A DNA stretch of 64,000 nt from PFJX01 sp040751755 (GTDB lineage Bacteria > Pseudomonadota > Gammaproteobacteria > Burkholderiales > Thiobacillaceae), in contig JBFMHC010000006.1 of NCBI GenBank assembly GCA_040751755.1, positions 1 to 64,000 of the forward strand, in the 5' to 3' direction. Position 1 is the stretch's first letter, and every line of letters starts with the position of its first letter. The translations under genes and the position numbers were made by a program. The notes under the pieces were generated by a model. That model had not been told where the DNA came from. It did no database searches and was given only the letters and a program-made list of their open reading frames with translations. Shown piece after piece: positions 34,414 to 43,316 of the stretch.

Positions 34414-34459
34414 GCACTGTATGAGTGCGCGTTGCGGCAAGCACGCACCAATTAGGTGC
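34414..34459 (-). promoter_or_regulatory. Two tandem NtrC-like binding sites
   Basis: GCAC-N7-GTGC occurs at 34414-34428 and again at 34445-34459 (the second is the near-consensus GCACC-N5-GGTGC). Their centres are 31 bases apart, three helical turns, as in the E. coli glnA enhancer. They lie ~100-130 bases upstream of the expected start of glnA transcription. Confidence 0.75.
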
Positions 34460-34526
34460 GCCAGTGTGCCTCGTAACAAAGCCAGCCCGCCCATACAATC
34501 GCCTGTCCCCGAAAACCCACCCCATC

Positions 34527-35336
34527 ATGACCGATCACTACGCCGTATTCGGCAACCCCATCGCCCATTCGAAGTCCCCGCTCATCCATGCCGAATTCGC
34601 GCGCCAGACCGGCCAGGCCATGGACTACGCCGCGCTTCTTGCGCCGCTCGACGGTTTCCGCGAGACCGTGCTCGCCTTCGCTGCGGGCGGCGGTGCCGGC
34701 GCGAATGTCACCGTGCCGTTCAAGGAGCAGGCCCACGCCCTGGCGCACCGTCTCAGCGAGCGGGCCAAGGCGGCGGGCGCGGTGAACACCCTGCGCTTCG
34801 AAGCGGACGGCATCCACGGCGACAACACCGACGGCGTCGGCCTGGTCAACGACCTGGTACGCAATCTCGGCCTTACGCTCGCGGGCCGCCGCATCCTGCT
34901 CATGGGTGCGGGCGGCGCGGCGCGGGGCGTGGTCCTGCCGCTCCTGGAGCAGGGGCCCGCGGCACTGTTTGTCGTCAACCGCACGGCCGGCAAGGCGGTG
35001 GAGCTGGCGGGGGCCTTCCCCGGCCATGCCAATCTGGCCGGCGGCGGTTACGCGGATCTGGCGGGGCGGCGCTTCGACCTCGTGATCAATGCCACCGCCG
35101 CGAGCCTGGCGGGGGAACTGCCGCCGCTGCCCGGGGATATCTTCGCCGCCGACGCCTGGGCCTACGACATGATGTACGGCCGCGAGACCCCCTTCATGGC
35201 CTTTGCGCGCGAGGCGGGGGCAAAGGTGGCGGACGGCCTCGGCATGCTGGTGGAACAGGCGGCGGAGGCCTTCTTCCTGTGGCGCGGCGTGCGCCCCGAC
35301 ACCCGCCCGGTCATCGCCATGCTGCGGGGCGCATGA
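34527..35336 (+). CDS. aroE: Shikimate dehydrogenase
   Basis: The protein has 269 residues. The substrate site is shown by FGNPIAHSKSPLIH and NVTVPFK with the catalytic Lys, plus the Asp in DNTDGVG. The NADP site is GAGGAARG with NRT after it. It reduces 3-dehydroshikimate in the aromatic amino acid pathway. The ATG at 34527 begins the standard N-terminus. The stop overlaps the start of mtgA. It is divergent from glnA. Confidence 0.95.
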   Translation: MTDHYAVFGNPIAHSKSPLIHAEFARQTGQAMDYAALLAPLDGFRETVLAFAAGGGAGANVTVPFKEQAHALAHRLSERAKAAGAVNTLRFEADGIHGDNTDGVGLVNDLVRNLGLTLAGRRILLMGAGGAARGVVLPLLEQGPAALFVVNRTAGKAVELAGAFPGHANLAGGGYADLAGRRFDLVINATAASLAGELPPLPGDIFAADAWAYDMMYGRETPFMAFAREAGAKVADGLGMLVEQAAEAFFLWRGVRPDTRPVIAMLRGA

Positions 35337-36049
35337 TGGCGCGCCGCGCGGGCAAGCCCCGGCCGGGGCTCTGGCGCTGGCTCCTGGCCGGCCTGGTGCT
35401 GCTGGTGTACGTGCAGATCGGCTACCTCACGGGGGTGCTGTGGTGGACGTACTTCAACCCCTCGAACACCGCCTTCATGGAGGCCGGCCTGGAACGGTTG
35501 CAGGAAAAGAAGGGGCCGGAGGCCGAGCTGCGCCACAAGTGGGTGGACTATGAACGCATCTCCATCCACCTCAAGCGCGCGGTGATCGCTGCCGAGGACA
35601 GCCGTTTCCTGGAACACGAGGGCTTCGACTGGGAGGCCATGGAGAAGGCGGTGCAGAAGAACATCAAGAAGGGGCGTTTCGCCGCAGGAGGCTCGACGAT
35701 CAGCCAGCAGCTGGCGAAGAACCTGTTCCTCTCCGCCTCGAAGAACCCCTTCCGCAAGCTGCAGGAAGCGGTCATCACGGTGATGATCGAACAGCTGTGG
35801 AGCAAGCGTCGCATCCTCGAGATCTATCTGAACGTGATCGAGTGGGGCAACGGCATCTACGGCGCCGAGGCCGCCTCGCGCCGCTATTTCAAGACCTCGG
35901 CTGCAGGGTTGGCGCCCGCCCAGGCGGCGCACCTGGCGGCGATGATCCCCAACCCTCGCTATTACGAGACCCACCGCTCCGCACGCGGACTGAAGCGGCG
36001 CCAGGCCGTCATCGCCGCGCGCATGTGGCAGGTCAGCGTGCCGAGGTAG
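35333..36049 (+). CDS. mtgA: Monofunctional peptidoglycan glycosyltransferase
   Basis: The protein has 238 residues. One N-terminal transmembrane helix (LLAGLVLLVYVQIGYL) is followed by a GT51 domain with the catalytic Glu in AAEDSRFLEHEGFDW, GGSTISQQLAKNLFL and EIYLNVIEWG. It polymerises lipid II without a transpeptidase domain. Start codons ATG ATG at 35333/35336 overlap the aroE stop, so aroE-mtgA is translationally coupled. Confidence 0.94.
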   Translation: MMARRAGKPRPGLWRWLLAGLVLLVYVQIGYLTGVLWWTYFNPSNTAFMEAGLERLQEKKGPEAELRHKWVDYERISIHLKRAVIAAEDSRFLEHEGFDWEAMEKAVQKNIKKGRFAAGGSTISQQLAKNLFLSASKNPFRKLQEAVITVMIEQLWSKRRILEIYLNVIEWGNGIYGAEAASRRYFKTSAAGLAPAQAAHLAAMIPNPRYYETHRSARGLKRRQAVIAARMWQVSVPR

Positions 36050-36056
36050 GCGCCCC

Positions 36057-36452
36057 CTAGGTCTTGGCGGCGGGCGGCGCCCGCTTCAGGCAGGCGGCGA
36101 TGGCGTCGCCGACCGTCTTCGGCGACATGGGCTTCACCACGAATCGCGCCACGTTGTACTTCATGGCGAGGTGGACGTAGGCGGTGGTGGGGCTGGCGCT
36201 CACCAGCACGATCTGCGCGCCTATGCCTTCCTCGGCCAGCGCCTCGACGGTCTCGATGCCATTCATCTCGGGCATCTCGATGTCCATGAAGATGATGTCC
36301 GGCGGCGCGAGTCTGCATTTCGCCAGGGCCTCCTGGCCGCTCAAGGCGCGGTCGACCAGGCGATAGCCCTCCTGGCGCAGGATTCCCGCCAACAGGGTGA
36401 TCATGAGCCGGTCGTCGTCGACGATCAGGATGCGTGGCTGGGGCTGGCTCAT
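36057..36452 (-). CDS. Single-domain (CheY-like) response regulator
   Basis: The protein has 131 residues and consists of a receiver domain only: the acidic pair in LIVDDDRL, phospho-acceptor Asp in IIFMDIEMPEMNG, the Thr/Ser switch in VLVSAS and Lys in VVKPM. It has no output domain, so it should act by binding a partner. No histidine kinase is adjacent. The ATG at 36452 is chosen because the domain starts five residues later. Confidence 0.9.
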   Translation of the reverse strand: MSQPQPRILIVDDDRLMITLLAGILRQEGYRLVDRALSGQEALAKCRLAPPDIIFMDIEMPEMNGIETVEALAEEGIGAQIVLVSASPTTAYVHLAMKYNVARFVVKPMSPKTVGDAIAACLKRAPPAAKT

Positions 36453-36590
36453 GGCGCAAAGACCAGGCCGGTCCTCGCCGGCGTCTCGGTCGGTGATGGG
36501 GTGTGGTGGACGTGCATGGCAGTGTGTCGCTGGATGCCCCATTTTCGGCAGGCGGCGGAATATCTTGATCCCCTGGCGCCCGGCCGCCCG

Positions 36591-37502
36591 TCAAGGCCAG
36601 TGACGCCAGGCATCCAGCGGGCCGAGCCTCATGTCCGCGGCCTCCTCGCCCAGCCAGGTGATCCGCGCGGCGCGCAGACGGCCCAGGCGCAGCGCGCCTA
36701 GCAACGGGCGCAACCAGGCCGCTTCAAGTCTGTCTTCCACCTGCGCGGCGTCGAGCACTGCGAGGCCGCGTGCCTGTGACGACGCGAGCAGGTCGCGCGC
36801 GCCGGCCGGGCAGGGATGGAGGGTGACGCCGAGTGCGCAGGCGAGATCGCGTGCCAGCGGGATGTCGCTCCACACCGCATCCAGTTGCGGCACGGTCTCC
36901 GCGAGGCGGCCGCCACCCCACGGCCAGAGGCTGTTGACCGGCAGTTGTCCGCGCGCGAGGCGGGCCTGGTTGAGCGGGTGTTCATGCAGGCCCATCTGCA
37001 TCTCGTTCAGCAGGCGGGTCCAGGTTGGTGCGTCCTCGCCGCGTGGCAGGAAGTGCGTGGGCGGGCGCCCATCCGCCAGGTCCAGCGCGATGGTGGCGAG
37101 CCTGGGCGGCCGGGGCAGGCGGAGGTAGAGCCCCCCCGCGTCCGTGCCGTGCAGGCCCAGGCCCAGATCTTCCAGGAGCGGCATGACGAGGGTGTGCAGG
37201 GCCGCGACCTCGTCCGCGGCGAGGGTCAGTCCGGCATGCAGGAAGGGCCCGCGCATGCCCACGTCCAGATGCACCGGGTCGAGGCGCAGCCAGTAATCGT
37301 CCCCCACCGGCAGGCCCGCCGCGCGCGCGCAGTAAGGGGCGATCGGCCAGTCCTGCTGCCGGGCGATGCCGAAGACCTGGCAGAGCAGGGCGCTCAGGCC
37401 GGCACCGTCCACCGGCGGCGCGGCGCGCGCCAGCATTCCGGCCAGGGCCCCGGCGGGGGGGCGGCCTTGCGCGTCGTGGATGAGCAGGTGCAGGTGTCGC
37501 AT
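36591..37502 (-). CDS. RpfE-type (COG4255-like) conserved protein
   Basis: The protein has 303 residues with no signal peptide. The pattern YWLRLDPVHLDVGMRGPFL, GLYLRLP, and NSLWPWGGG resembles the family called RpfE or cofactor-independent phosphoglycerate mutase-like in betaproteobacteria and xanthomonads. The biochemical role is not known. It is read away from the small RNA candidate and yjbQ. Confidence 0.65.
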   Translation of the reverse strand: MRHLHLLIHDAQGRPPAGALAGMLARAAPPVDGAGLSALLCQVFGIARQQDWPIAPYCARAAGLPVGDDYWLRLDPVHLDVGMRGPFLHAGLTLAADEVAALHTLVMPLLEDLGLGLHGTDAGGLYLRLPRPPRLATIALDLADGRPPTHFLPRGEDAPTWTRLLNEMQMGLHEHPLNQARLARGQLPVNSLWPWGGGRLAETVPQLDAVWSDIPLARDLACALGVTLHPCPAGARDLLASSQARGLAVLDAAQVEDRLEAAWLRPLLGALRLGRLRAARITWLGEEAADMRLGPLDAWRHWP

Positions 37503-37553
37503 GGGGAGTGAGGGGCGTGCTTGGGCGTGAACTGTACCCGAGAAAAATTTTCG

Positions 37554-37582
37554 GGAACTTCTTTCCGAACGGCTGCGTCTTA
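37554..37582 (+). promoter_or_regulatory. ECF/sigma-E-like promoter
   Basis: GGAACTT (37554-37560), 17 bases, TCTTA (37578-37582). The -35 equals the sigma-E consensus; an A/T-rich segment (GAGAAAAATTTTC, 37541-37553) stands just upstream. Confidence 0.55.
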
Positions 37583-37587
37583 CCTCC

Positions 37588-37662
37588 GTCTCCTAGCAGC
37601 GATCAGCAACAGCGATCCTTGGGCCGACCGTGAAACCCCGCTTTCCGGTCGGCCATTTTTTT
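37588..37662 (+). ncRNA. Candidate ~75-nt small RNA
   Basis: An ECF-type promoter and a Rho-independent terminator (GGCCGACCG 37622-37630, 15-base loop, CGGTCGGCC 37646-37654, then A and seven T) enclose about 75 bases without an open frame. The segment lies between divergent genes, where no terminator is otherwise expected. Size and promoter type recall sigma-E-controlled small RNAs of enterobacteria, but no sequence similarity is claimed. It could instead be an attenuated leader of yjbQ. Confidence 0.5.
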
Positions 37663-37686
37663 GTCCGGGCCCCTTAGAATCGCGGC

Positions 37687-38107
37687 ATGCGGCAATTCCA
37701 CACCACCTTCCACATCGCCACCCAGGGCAAGGGGCTGTACGACTTCACTGCCGAGGTGATGCAGTGGCTGGGCGGCCAGGGGGGGGCGCGATGGCCTGCT
37801 GACCCTGTTCGTGCGGCATACCTCGGCGAGCCTGGTGGTGCAGGAGAACGCCGATCCGGACGTGCAGGCGGACCTGGAGCGCTTCCTCTCCCGCCTGGTG
37901 CCGGAGGCCGACAGCATCTACCGCCACATCCTCGAAGGCCCGGACGACATGGCCGCGCACGTGCGCGCCGCGCTCACCCAGACGCAGCTCTCCATCCCCG
38001 TGCAGGATGGCGCCATGGTGCTCGGCGTCTGGCAGGGCATCTACCTGTTCGAACACCGCCGCGCCGCGCACCGGCGCCAGGTGGCCGCCCACTTCCTGGG
38101 CGAGTGA
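37687..38107 (+). pseudogene. yjbQ: YjbQ family protein (UPF0047), frameshifted
   Basis: The first 30 residues (MRQFHTTFHIATQGKGLYDF) follow one frame and the remainder from GLLTLFVRHTSASLVVQENAD to the end follows the next frame. The break is at an eight-G run (37779-37786); with seven G the full ~140-residue YjbQ protein is restored. The conserved HTSASL, EGPDDMAAH and GTWQGIYL-like (GVWQGIYLFEHR) motifs are intact, so the gene looks recently broken, a sequencing error or a slippage site. The family has weak thiamin phosphate synthase activity in E. coli. Confidence 0.85.
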
Positions 38108-38126
38108 CGCGATCTCCGGGACCTCC

Positions 38127-39371
38127 GTGCTGCCCTACGAACTCCTGATCGGCCTGCGCTACACGCGCGCCAAGCGCCGCAACCACTTCATCTCCTTCAT
38201 CTCCATGACCTCCATGGCGGGCATCGCCCTGGGCATCATGGCGCTCATCGTCGTGCTCTCGGTGATGAACGGCTTCCAGGCGGAGCTGCGCGACCGCATC
38301 CTCGGCGTCGCCTCGCACCTGGAGATCACCGGCGCCGACGGGCGCCTGGCGGACTGGCCGGGCCTCGCGCGCGAGGTGGCGCGCCACCCGGAGGTGCGCG
38401 GCTCCGCGCCCTTCGTCAACGCCCAGGCCCTGCTCGCCGCCGGCAGCGAGACCAAGGGCAGCCTGGTGCGTGGCCTGCTGCCGGAAGAGGAGGGCAAGGT
38501 GGCGGAGTTCGCGCAGAAGATGATCGTCGGCAAGCTGAGCGACCTGCGCGCGGGCGAGTGGGGCATCATCCTCGGCGCCGACCTGGCGCGCGCGCTCGCC
38601 GTCGCACCCGGCGACAAGCTCGCGGTGATCGCGCCGCAGGGCGTGGTCACGCCCGCCGGCATGGTGCCGCGGATCAAGCAGTTCACGGTGGTGGGCGTGT
38701 TCCGCATGGGCATGTACGAATACGACGCCGGCCTCGCCCTCATGCACCTGCAGGACGCGCAGCGCCTGTACCGCATGGGCGACACCGTCTCCGGACTGCG
38801 CGTGCGGCTCGCCGACATGGAGCGCGCGCCCTGGGTGACGCGCGAGCTGGCGCGCACCCTGCGCGGCGACTACTACCTGTCCGACTGGACCATGAGCCAT
38901 GCCAACTTCTTCCAGGCGGTGCAGATCGAGAAGCGCATGATGTTCATCATCCTCACCCTGATCGTCGCCGTCGCCGCCTTCAACATTGTCTCCACCCTGG
39001 TGATGGCGGTGACCGACAAGCAGGCGGACATCGCCATTCTGCGCACCCTGGGCGCCAGCCCGCGCAGCATCATGGCGATCTTCATGGTGCAGGGCAGCCT
39101 GATCGGCGTGATCGGCACCGTCCTGGGGGTGGTTGCCGGCGTGCTGCTGGCCCTCAACGTCGAGACCGTGGTGCCGTGGATCGAGCGCGCCGTGGGCATG
39201 GACCTGTTCCCCGCCGATGTCTACTACATCTCCGAGCTGCCCTCGAAGCTGAACTGGGGCGACGTCTGGACCATCAGCGGCGTGGCCCTGGTGCTGGCCT
39301 TCCTCGCCACCCTCTACCCGAGCTGGCGCGCCGCCAACGTGCAACCCGCGGAGGCCCTGCGCTATGAGTGA
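38127..39371 (+). CDS. lolC: Lipoprotein-releasing ABC transporter permease LolC/E
   Basis: The protein has 414 residues with one N-terminal transmembrane helix (GIALGIMALIVVLSVMNGF), a ~220-residue periplasmic domain and three C-terminal helices (MMFIILTLIVAVAAFNIVSTLV and others). YELLIGLRYTRAKRRNHFISFIS is the usual start. With LolD it detaches lipoproteins from the inner membrane for LolA. The GTG at 38127 gives the standard N-terminus. lolD overlaps it by eight bases. A single permease here suggests a LolC/E-type or LolF-like arrangement. Confidence 0.93.
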   Translation: MLPYELLIGLRYTRAKRRNHFISFISMTSMAGIALGIMALIVVLSVMNGFQAELRDRILGVASHLEITGADGRLADWPGLAREVARHPEVRGSAPFVNAQALLAAGSETKGSLVRGLLPEEEGKVAEFAQKMIVGKLSDLRAGEWGIILGADLARALAVAPGDKLAVIAPQGVVTPAGMVPRIKQFTVVGVFRMGMYEYDAGLALMHLQDAQRLYRMGDTVSGLRVRLADMERAPWVTRELARTLRGDYYLSDWTMSHANFFQAVQIEKRMMFIILTLIVAVAAFNIVSTLVMAVTDKQADIAILRTLGASPRSIMAIFMVQGSLIGVIGTVLGVVAGVLLALNVETVVPWIERAVGMDLFPADVYYISELPSKLNWGDVWTISGVALVLAFLATLYPSWRAANVQPAEALRYE

Positions 39372-40038
39372 CGCGGTGTTGGCCTGCGCCGGCCTGAGGA
39401 AAAGCTACTGGCAGGGCAAGTCGGAAGTGGCGGTGCTGGACGGCGTGGAGCTGGCCATCGCCCCCGGCGAGCACGTCGCCGTGATGGGCGCCTCGGGCGC
39501 GGGCAAGAGCACCCTGCTGCACGTCCTCGGCGGCCTGGACCGTCCCGACGCCGGCGAGGTGCGCGTGGCCGGCGAGGCGATCTGGTCGCTCTCCGAGACC
39601 GCGCGCGGGCGCCTGCGCAACCGCGCGCTGGGCTTCGTCTACCAGTTCCACCACCTGCTGCCGGAGTTCTCCGCCGTCGAGAACGTCGCCATGCCCCTGC
39701 TGATCCGCCGCCAGGAACGCGCGGCGGCGCTCGCCGAGGCGGCGCGCTGGCTGGAGGAGGTGGGGCTGGGGCATCGCCTGCGGCATCGTCCCGGCGAACT
39801 GTCCGGCGGCGAGCGGCAGCGCGCGGCGATCGCCCGCGCCCTGGTGACGCAACCGGCCTGCGTGCTCATGGACGAGCCCACCGGCAACCTCGACCGCCAC
39901 ACCGCGGCGCGCATCCAGGAACTGCTGATGCAGATCTCGGCTCGCCACCGCACCGCCTTCCTGGTGGTGACGCACGACCCGGAACTGGCCGCGCGCCTGG
40001 GGCGCACCCTGCGTCTGGAGGATGGCTTACTCGTCTGA
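39364..40038 (+). CDS. lolD: Lipoprotein-releasing ABC transporter ATPase LolD
   Basis: The protein has 224 residues with Walker A GASGAGKST, the ABC signature LSGGERQR, Walker B CVLMDEPTGNLD and the His switch (VVTHD). It powers release of lipoproteins by the LolC-type permease encoded just upstream. The start overlaps lolC by eight bases and its end overlaps the convergent DUF2062 gene by twelve. Confidence 0.95.
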   Translation: MSDAVLACAGLRKSYWQGKSEVAVLDGVELAIAPGEHVAVMGASGAGKSTLLHVLGGLDRPDAGEVRVAGEAIWSLSETARGRLRNRALGFVYQFHHLLPEFSAVENVAMPLLIRRQERAAALAEAARWLEEVGLGHRLRHRPGELSGGERQRAAIARALVTQPACVLMDEPTGNLDRHTAARIQELLMQISARHRTAFLVVTHDPELAARLGRTLRLEDGLLV

Positions 40039-40587
40039 GGGCCGCTGCGGTCGCGCCTTGCGGCGCTTGAGGTAGGCGAGGAGATAGAGGCGCCAGGCCA
40101 CCTGCACGGCGAGATAGCCGAGCACGGCGAGGAGGGCGGCGAGGATCACGTTGCCGACCAGGAAGGTCTCGCCCAGGCTCATCATCCAGCGCCAGAATTC
40201 GGGCAGGAATTCGGACCAGGGCTGCCGGCCCCAGTCGAAGTCGAACTGCGTCATGTGCGCGCCGCCTCCGCCCATGACGCGGCGCCCGATCTCATACGCG
40301 GCGATAAAGATAAAAGGCCAGGTGAGCGGGTTGGTCAGCAGGGTCGTGGCCACGGCCACCGGGAGGTTCACGCGGAAGATGATGGCGAGGATGGCGGCGG
40401 TGAGCATCTGCACCGGCCCGGGGATGAGGCCGCCGATCATGCCCGCCGCCACCCCGCCCGCCACCGAATGCCGGTTCAGGTGCCACAGGTTGGGGTGCTT
40501 GAGCAGCGGCCGCGCCCAGCGCAGGTGGCGGTGCTCGCGCATCGCGTCGTGGTCGGGCAGGAACTTGCGGAAGTGTTTGCGGGGCAT
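40027..40587 (-). CDS. DUF2062 membrane protein
   Basis: The protein has 186 residues. The pattern HPNLWHLNRHSVAGGVAAGMIGGLIPGP, TTLLTNPLTWPFI and the C-terminal helix followed by a basic tail (LKRRKARPQRP) is that of DUF2062. Two or three transmembrane helices are likely. The function is unknown; the family is common beside comEC and lol genes in betaproteobacteria. Confidence 0.88.
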   Translation of the reverse strand: MPRKHFRKFLPDHDAMREHRHLRWARPLLKHPNLWHLNRHSVAGGVAAGMIGGLIPGPVQMLTAAILAIIFRVNLPVAVATTLLTNPLTWPFIFIAAYEIGRRVMGGGGAHMTQFDFDWGRQPWSEFLPEFWRWMMSLGETFLVGNVILAALLAVLGYLAVQVAWRLYLLAYLKRRKARPQRPSDE

Positions 40588-40600
40588 GGGGGGATTCTAA

Positions 40601-43003
40601 TTGCTGCGCTTCATGATTGTGGCCTTCGCCGCCGGCTGCGCCTGGCTGCAGACGCAGGCCGCCTTGCCGCCGCCGGCGTGGGCGCTCGTCCTGCCCCTGC
40701 CGGCCATCCTGCTCGCGTTCTGGTCGCCCGCCGGGCGACTCCGCTGGGCGCGGCGCGGCGGCGCGCTGCTGCTCGCCGTGCTGGCCGGCCTCTGCTACGC
40801 CGCCTGGCGTGCCGAGCTGCGTCTCGCCGAGCGGCTTGACCCACTCTGGGAGGGGCGCGAGGTGGTGCTCGTCGGGCGCGTCGACGGCCTGCCGGAACGC
40901 ACCCCGAACGGCCTCGCCTTCGTGCTCGATGCGCAGGGCGCGGGGACGCCGGGCATGCGGCCGCCCGGCCGCGTGCGCCTGGCATGGCACGCCTACGACG
41001 GCGCGCCGCCGCCGCCGCTCGCGGGCGGCGACTGCGTGCGGGTGAGCGTCCGCCTGTACCGACCGCACGGCAACCTCAACCCCGGCGGCTTCGACTACGA
41101 GGCCTGGTTGCTGGAACGCGGCATCGCCGCCACCGGTACCCTGCGCGGCCCGCCCAGCGCCGCCCCGGGCTGTGGCGGCGCTGGGCGTGCCGTGGTCGAC
41201 GGGGCGCGCGAATGGGTGCGCGGACACCTGCGCCGCGCCCTTGGCGACGCCCCCTACGCCGGGGTGGTGGGCGCCCTCGCGGTGGGCGACCAGGACGCCA
41301 TCCCCGTCGCGCAGTGGAGCCTGTTCCGCCAGACCGGCACCTCGCACCTGTTCTCCGTCTCGGGCCTGCACATCACCCTGTTCGCGGCCCTGGTCTACGC
41401 CCTGGTCCGCCTCGTCTGGCGGCGCGTGCCCGGCCTCAACCTGCGCCTGCCCGCGCAGCGCGCCGGCATCGCCCTCGGCCTCCTGGCCGCCGCGGCCTAC
41501 ACCCTGCTGGCCGGCTTCGGCATCCCCGCACAGCGCACCCTCTACATGCTCGCGGGCGCTGCCGCGGTGGCCTGGCTGGACCGCCGCGCCACCCCCGGCC
41601 GCCTGCTCGCCGCGGCCCTGTTCGCGGTGGTGCTGATCGACCCCTGGGCGGCCCTGGCGCCGGGATTCTGGCTCTCCTTCGGTGCCGTCGCGCTGCTCCT
41701 GTGGTCCGGTGCGGGGCGCTTGGGGCGGCGGCCCGCCTGGCGCACCTGGTTCGATGCGCAGTGGGCCGTCACGCTCGGGCTCACGCCCCTGCTGCTGGCC
41801 CTGTTCCACGAGGTGTCGCTGGTCTCGCCGCTCGCCAACGCGGTCGCCATCCCCGCCGTCAGCCTGCTCGCGGTGCCGCTCGCCCTGCTGGCCGCCGCCG
41901 TGCCCTGGGATGTTCTGGCGCAGCTGGCGCACGCCGTGGTGTGGGGTGTGATGGCCTGCCTGAAATTCCTCGCCGCCCTGCCGCAGCCGGTATTCCACGC
42001 CGCCGCGCCCGGCCCGCTCGCCCTCGGCCTGGCCATCCTGGGGGCGCTGGTCCTGCTGCTGCCGCGCGGCATGCCGGCGCGCTGGCTCGGCCTGGTGCTG
42101 TGCCTGCCCTTGTTCTTTCCCAGACTGCCCGCGCCGGCGCCCGGCGAGGCCTGGCTGAGCGTGCTCGACGTGGGCCAGGGCGAGGCCATCCTGGTGCGCA
42201 CCGCCCGCCACGCCCTGCTGGTGGACGGCGGCCCGCGCTTCGCCTCCGGCGAGGACGCCGGCGCGCGCATCGTCGCCCCCTTCCTGTGGGCGCAGGGCAT
42301 AGCGCGCCTGGACGGCCTGGTGCTCACCCACGACGACCTGGACCACAGCGGCGGCGTCGCCGCCCTGCTCGCCAGCCACCGACCCGGATGGTTCCTCACC
42401 CCGCTGGCCGGGCAGGCGCGCGCGGAGCTGGGCGAGGCCGGGCGGGCGATCCTCGCTGCGCGTCCGGACGCCCTGGTCTGCCGCGCCGGCCAGCACTGGA
42501 CCTGGGACGGCGTGCGCTTCCAGGTCATGCACCCGCCCGCGCACCACTACGCCATGTCCGGCTACGGCGACAACGACCGCGGTTGCGTGATCCGCGTCAC
42601 GGCGGGCGGGCGCAGCGCCCTGTTGGCGGCGGACATCGAGCGCCTCTCGGAGATGAACCTTGCCGAGCGCGGCGCGCTCGCGCACGTCGACGTGCTGGTG
42701 GTGCCGCACCACGGCAGCAAGACCTCGTCCACCCCGGAGTTTCTCGCCGCGCTGCGGCCGCGCCTGGCCATCGTTCCGGTGGGCCACCGCAACCGCTACG
42801 GTCACCCGCATGCCGAGGTGATGGTGCGCTACCGCGCACTCGGCATTCCGGTCCTGCGCACGGATCGCGCGGGGGCGGTGCGGGTGGTGATGGGGCGGGG
42901 AGGGGTGGAGGTGGAGACCGCACGGAATCTGGGGCGGCGGTACTGGCATGGCGGGGCAGGGGGGGCGGGGGCGGTTGCGCCTGGGCTGGGGGGTGACATG
43001 TAA
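40601..43003 (+). CDS. comEC: DNA internalisation-related competence protein ComEC/Rec2
   Basis: The protein has 800 residues. An N-terminal soluble/transmembrane part is followed by the competence domain (SLFRQTGTSHLFSVSGLHIT) with about seven further helices and a C-terminal metallo-beta-lactamase-like domain (LSVLDVGQGEAILV, LTHDDLDHSGG, VPHHGSKTSS). It forms the inner-membrane channel for single-stranded DNA in transformation. Together with the ComEA-like protein and PilU it suggests natural competence. TTG at 40601 has a G-rich ribosome binding site (GGGGGGA); ATG at 40613 is the alternative. Confidence 0.93.
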   Translation: MLRFMIVAFAAGCAWLQTQAALPPPAWALVLPLPAILLAFWSPAGRLRWARRGGALLLAVLAGLCYAAWRAELRLAERLDPLWEGREVVLVGRVDGLPERTPNGLAFVLDAQGAGTPGMRPPGRVRLAWHAYDGAPPPPLAGGDCVRVSVRLYRPHGNLNPGGFDYEAWLLERGIAATGTLRGPPSAAPGCGGAGRAVVDGAREWVRGHLRRALGDAPYAGVVGALAVGDQDAIPVAQWSLFRQTGTSHLFSVSGLHITLFAALVYALVRLVWRRVPGLNLRLPAQRAGIALGLLAAAAYTLLAGFGIPAQRTLYMLAGAAAVAWLDRRATPGRLLAAALFAVVLIDPWAALAPGFWLSFGAVALLLWSGAGRLGRRPAWRTWFDAQWAVTLGLTPLLLALFHEVSLVSPLANAVAIPAVSLLAVPLALLAAAVPWDVLAQLAHAVVWGVMACLKFLAALPQPVFHAAAPGPLALGLAILGALVLLLPRGMPARWLGLVLCLPLFFPRLPAPAPGEAWLSVLDVGQGEAILVRTARHALLVDGGPRFASGEDAGARIVAPFLWAQGIARLDGLVLTHDDLDHSGGVAALLASHRPGWFLTPLAGQARAELGEAGRAILAARPDALVCRAGQHWTWDGVRFQVMHPPAHHYAMSGYGDNDRGCVIRVTAGGRSALLAADIERLSEMNLAERGALAHVDVLVVPHHGSKTSSTPEFLAALRPRLAIVPVGHRNRYGHPHAEVMVRYRALGIPVLRTDRAGAVRVVMGRGGVEVETARNLGRRYWHGGAGGAGAVAPGLGGDM

Positions 43004-43057
43004 GGCCAGGGTGAGTGGCCGTGGTACCCGGCAGCGCGCTACCGTCCTTCATCGGCG

Positions 43058-43174
43058 GTGCTGGTGGAGGGGATGATCGCGCGCCTCAAGGGACTCGTCG
43101 CGGCGAGCGTCGCCATCCTCGAAGGTAATGATGGAAAGGTGGACTTCCCGTTGCCGCGAGCGCTCGTGGACTGA
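43058..43174 (+). pseudogene. Diverged 3' fragment of ispH
   Basis: The frame reads VLVEGMIARLKGLVAASVA then LEG and ends KVDFPLPRALVD before TGA. Of 38 residues, 28 match the end of the intact IspH encoded 1.2 kb away on the other strand. No upstream part of ispH is present. It belongs to the outer end of a large inverted repeat. Confidence 0.85.
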
Positions 43175-43316
43175 CGCCTTTCCCCCTCTCCCTCGAGGGG
43201 AGAGGGCTGGGGAGAGGGTGGGCGGGCGAAGCCCGCGGCGTCGGTCATTCCGGCGCAAGCCCGAATCCAGGCCTTTCGCCGAGATCGATGCGGCTTACGT
43301 AAGGTCTGCAGCTCAG

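Noticed and set aside
37632..37680. Terminator for the RpfE-type gene
   Set aside because: That gene is read away from this site, so the terminator cannot serve it; it better fits a separate short transcript.
43175..43222. CRISPR-like repeats near ispH and in other repeat blocks
   Set aside because: The units are palindromes at irregular distances with no spacer series and no cas genes.
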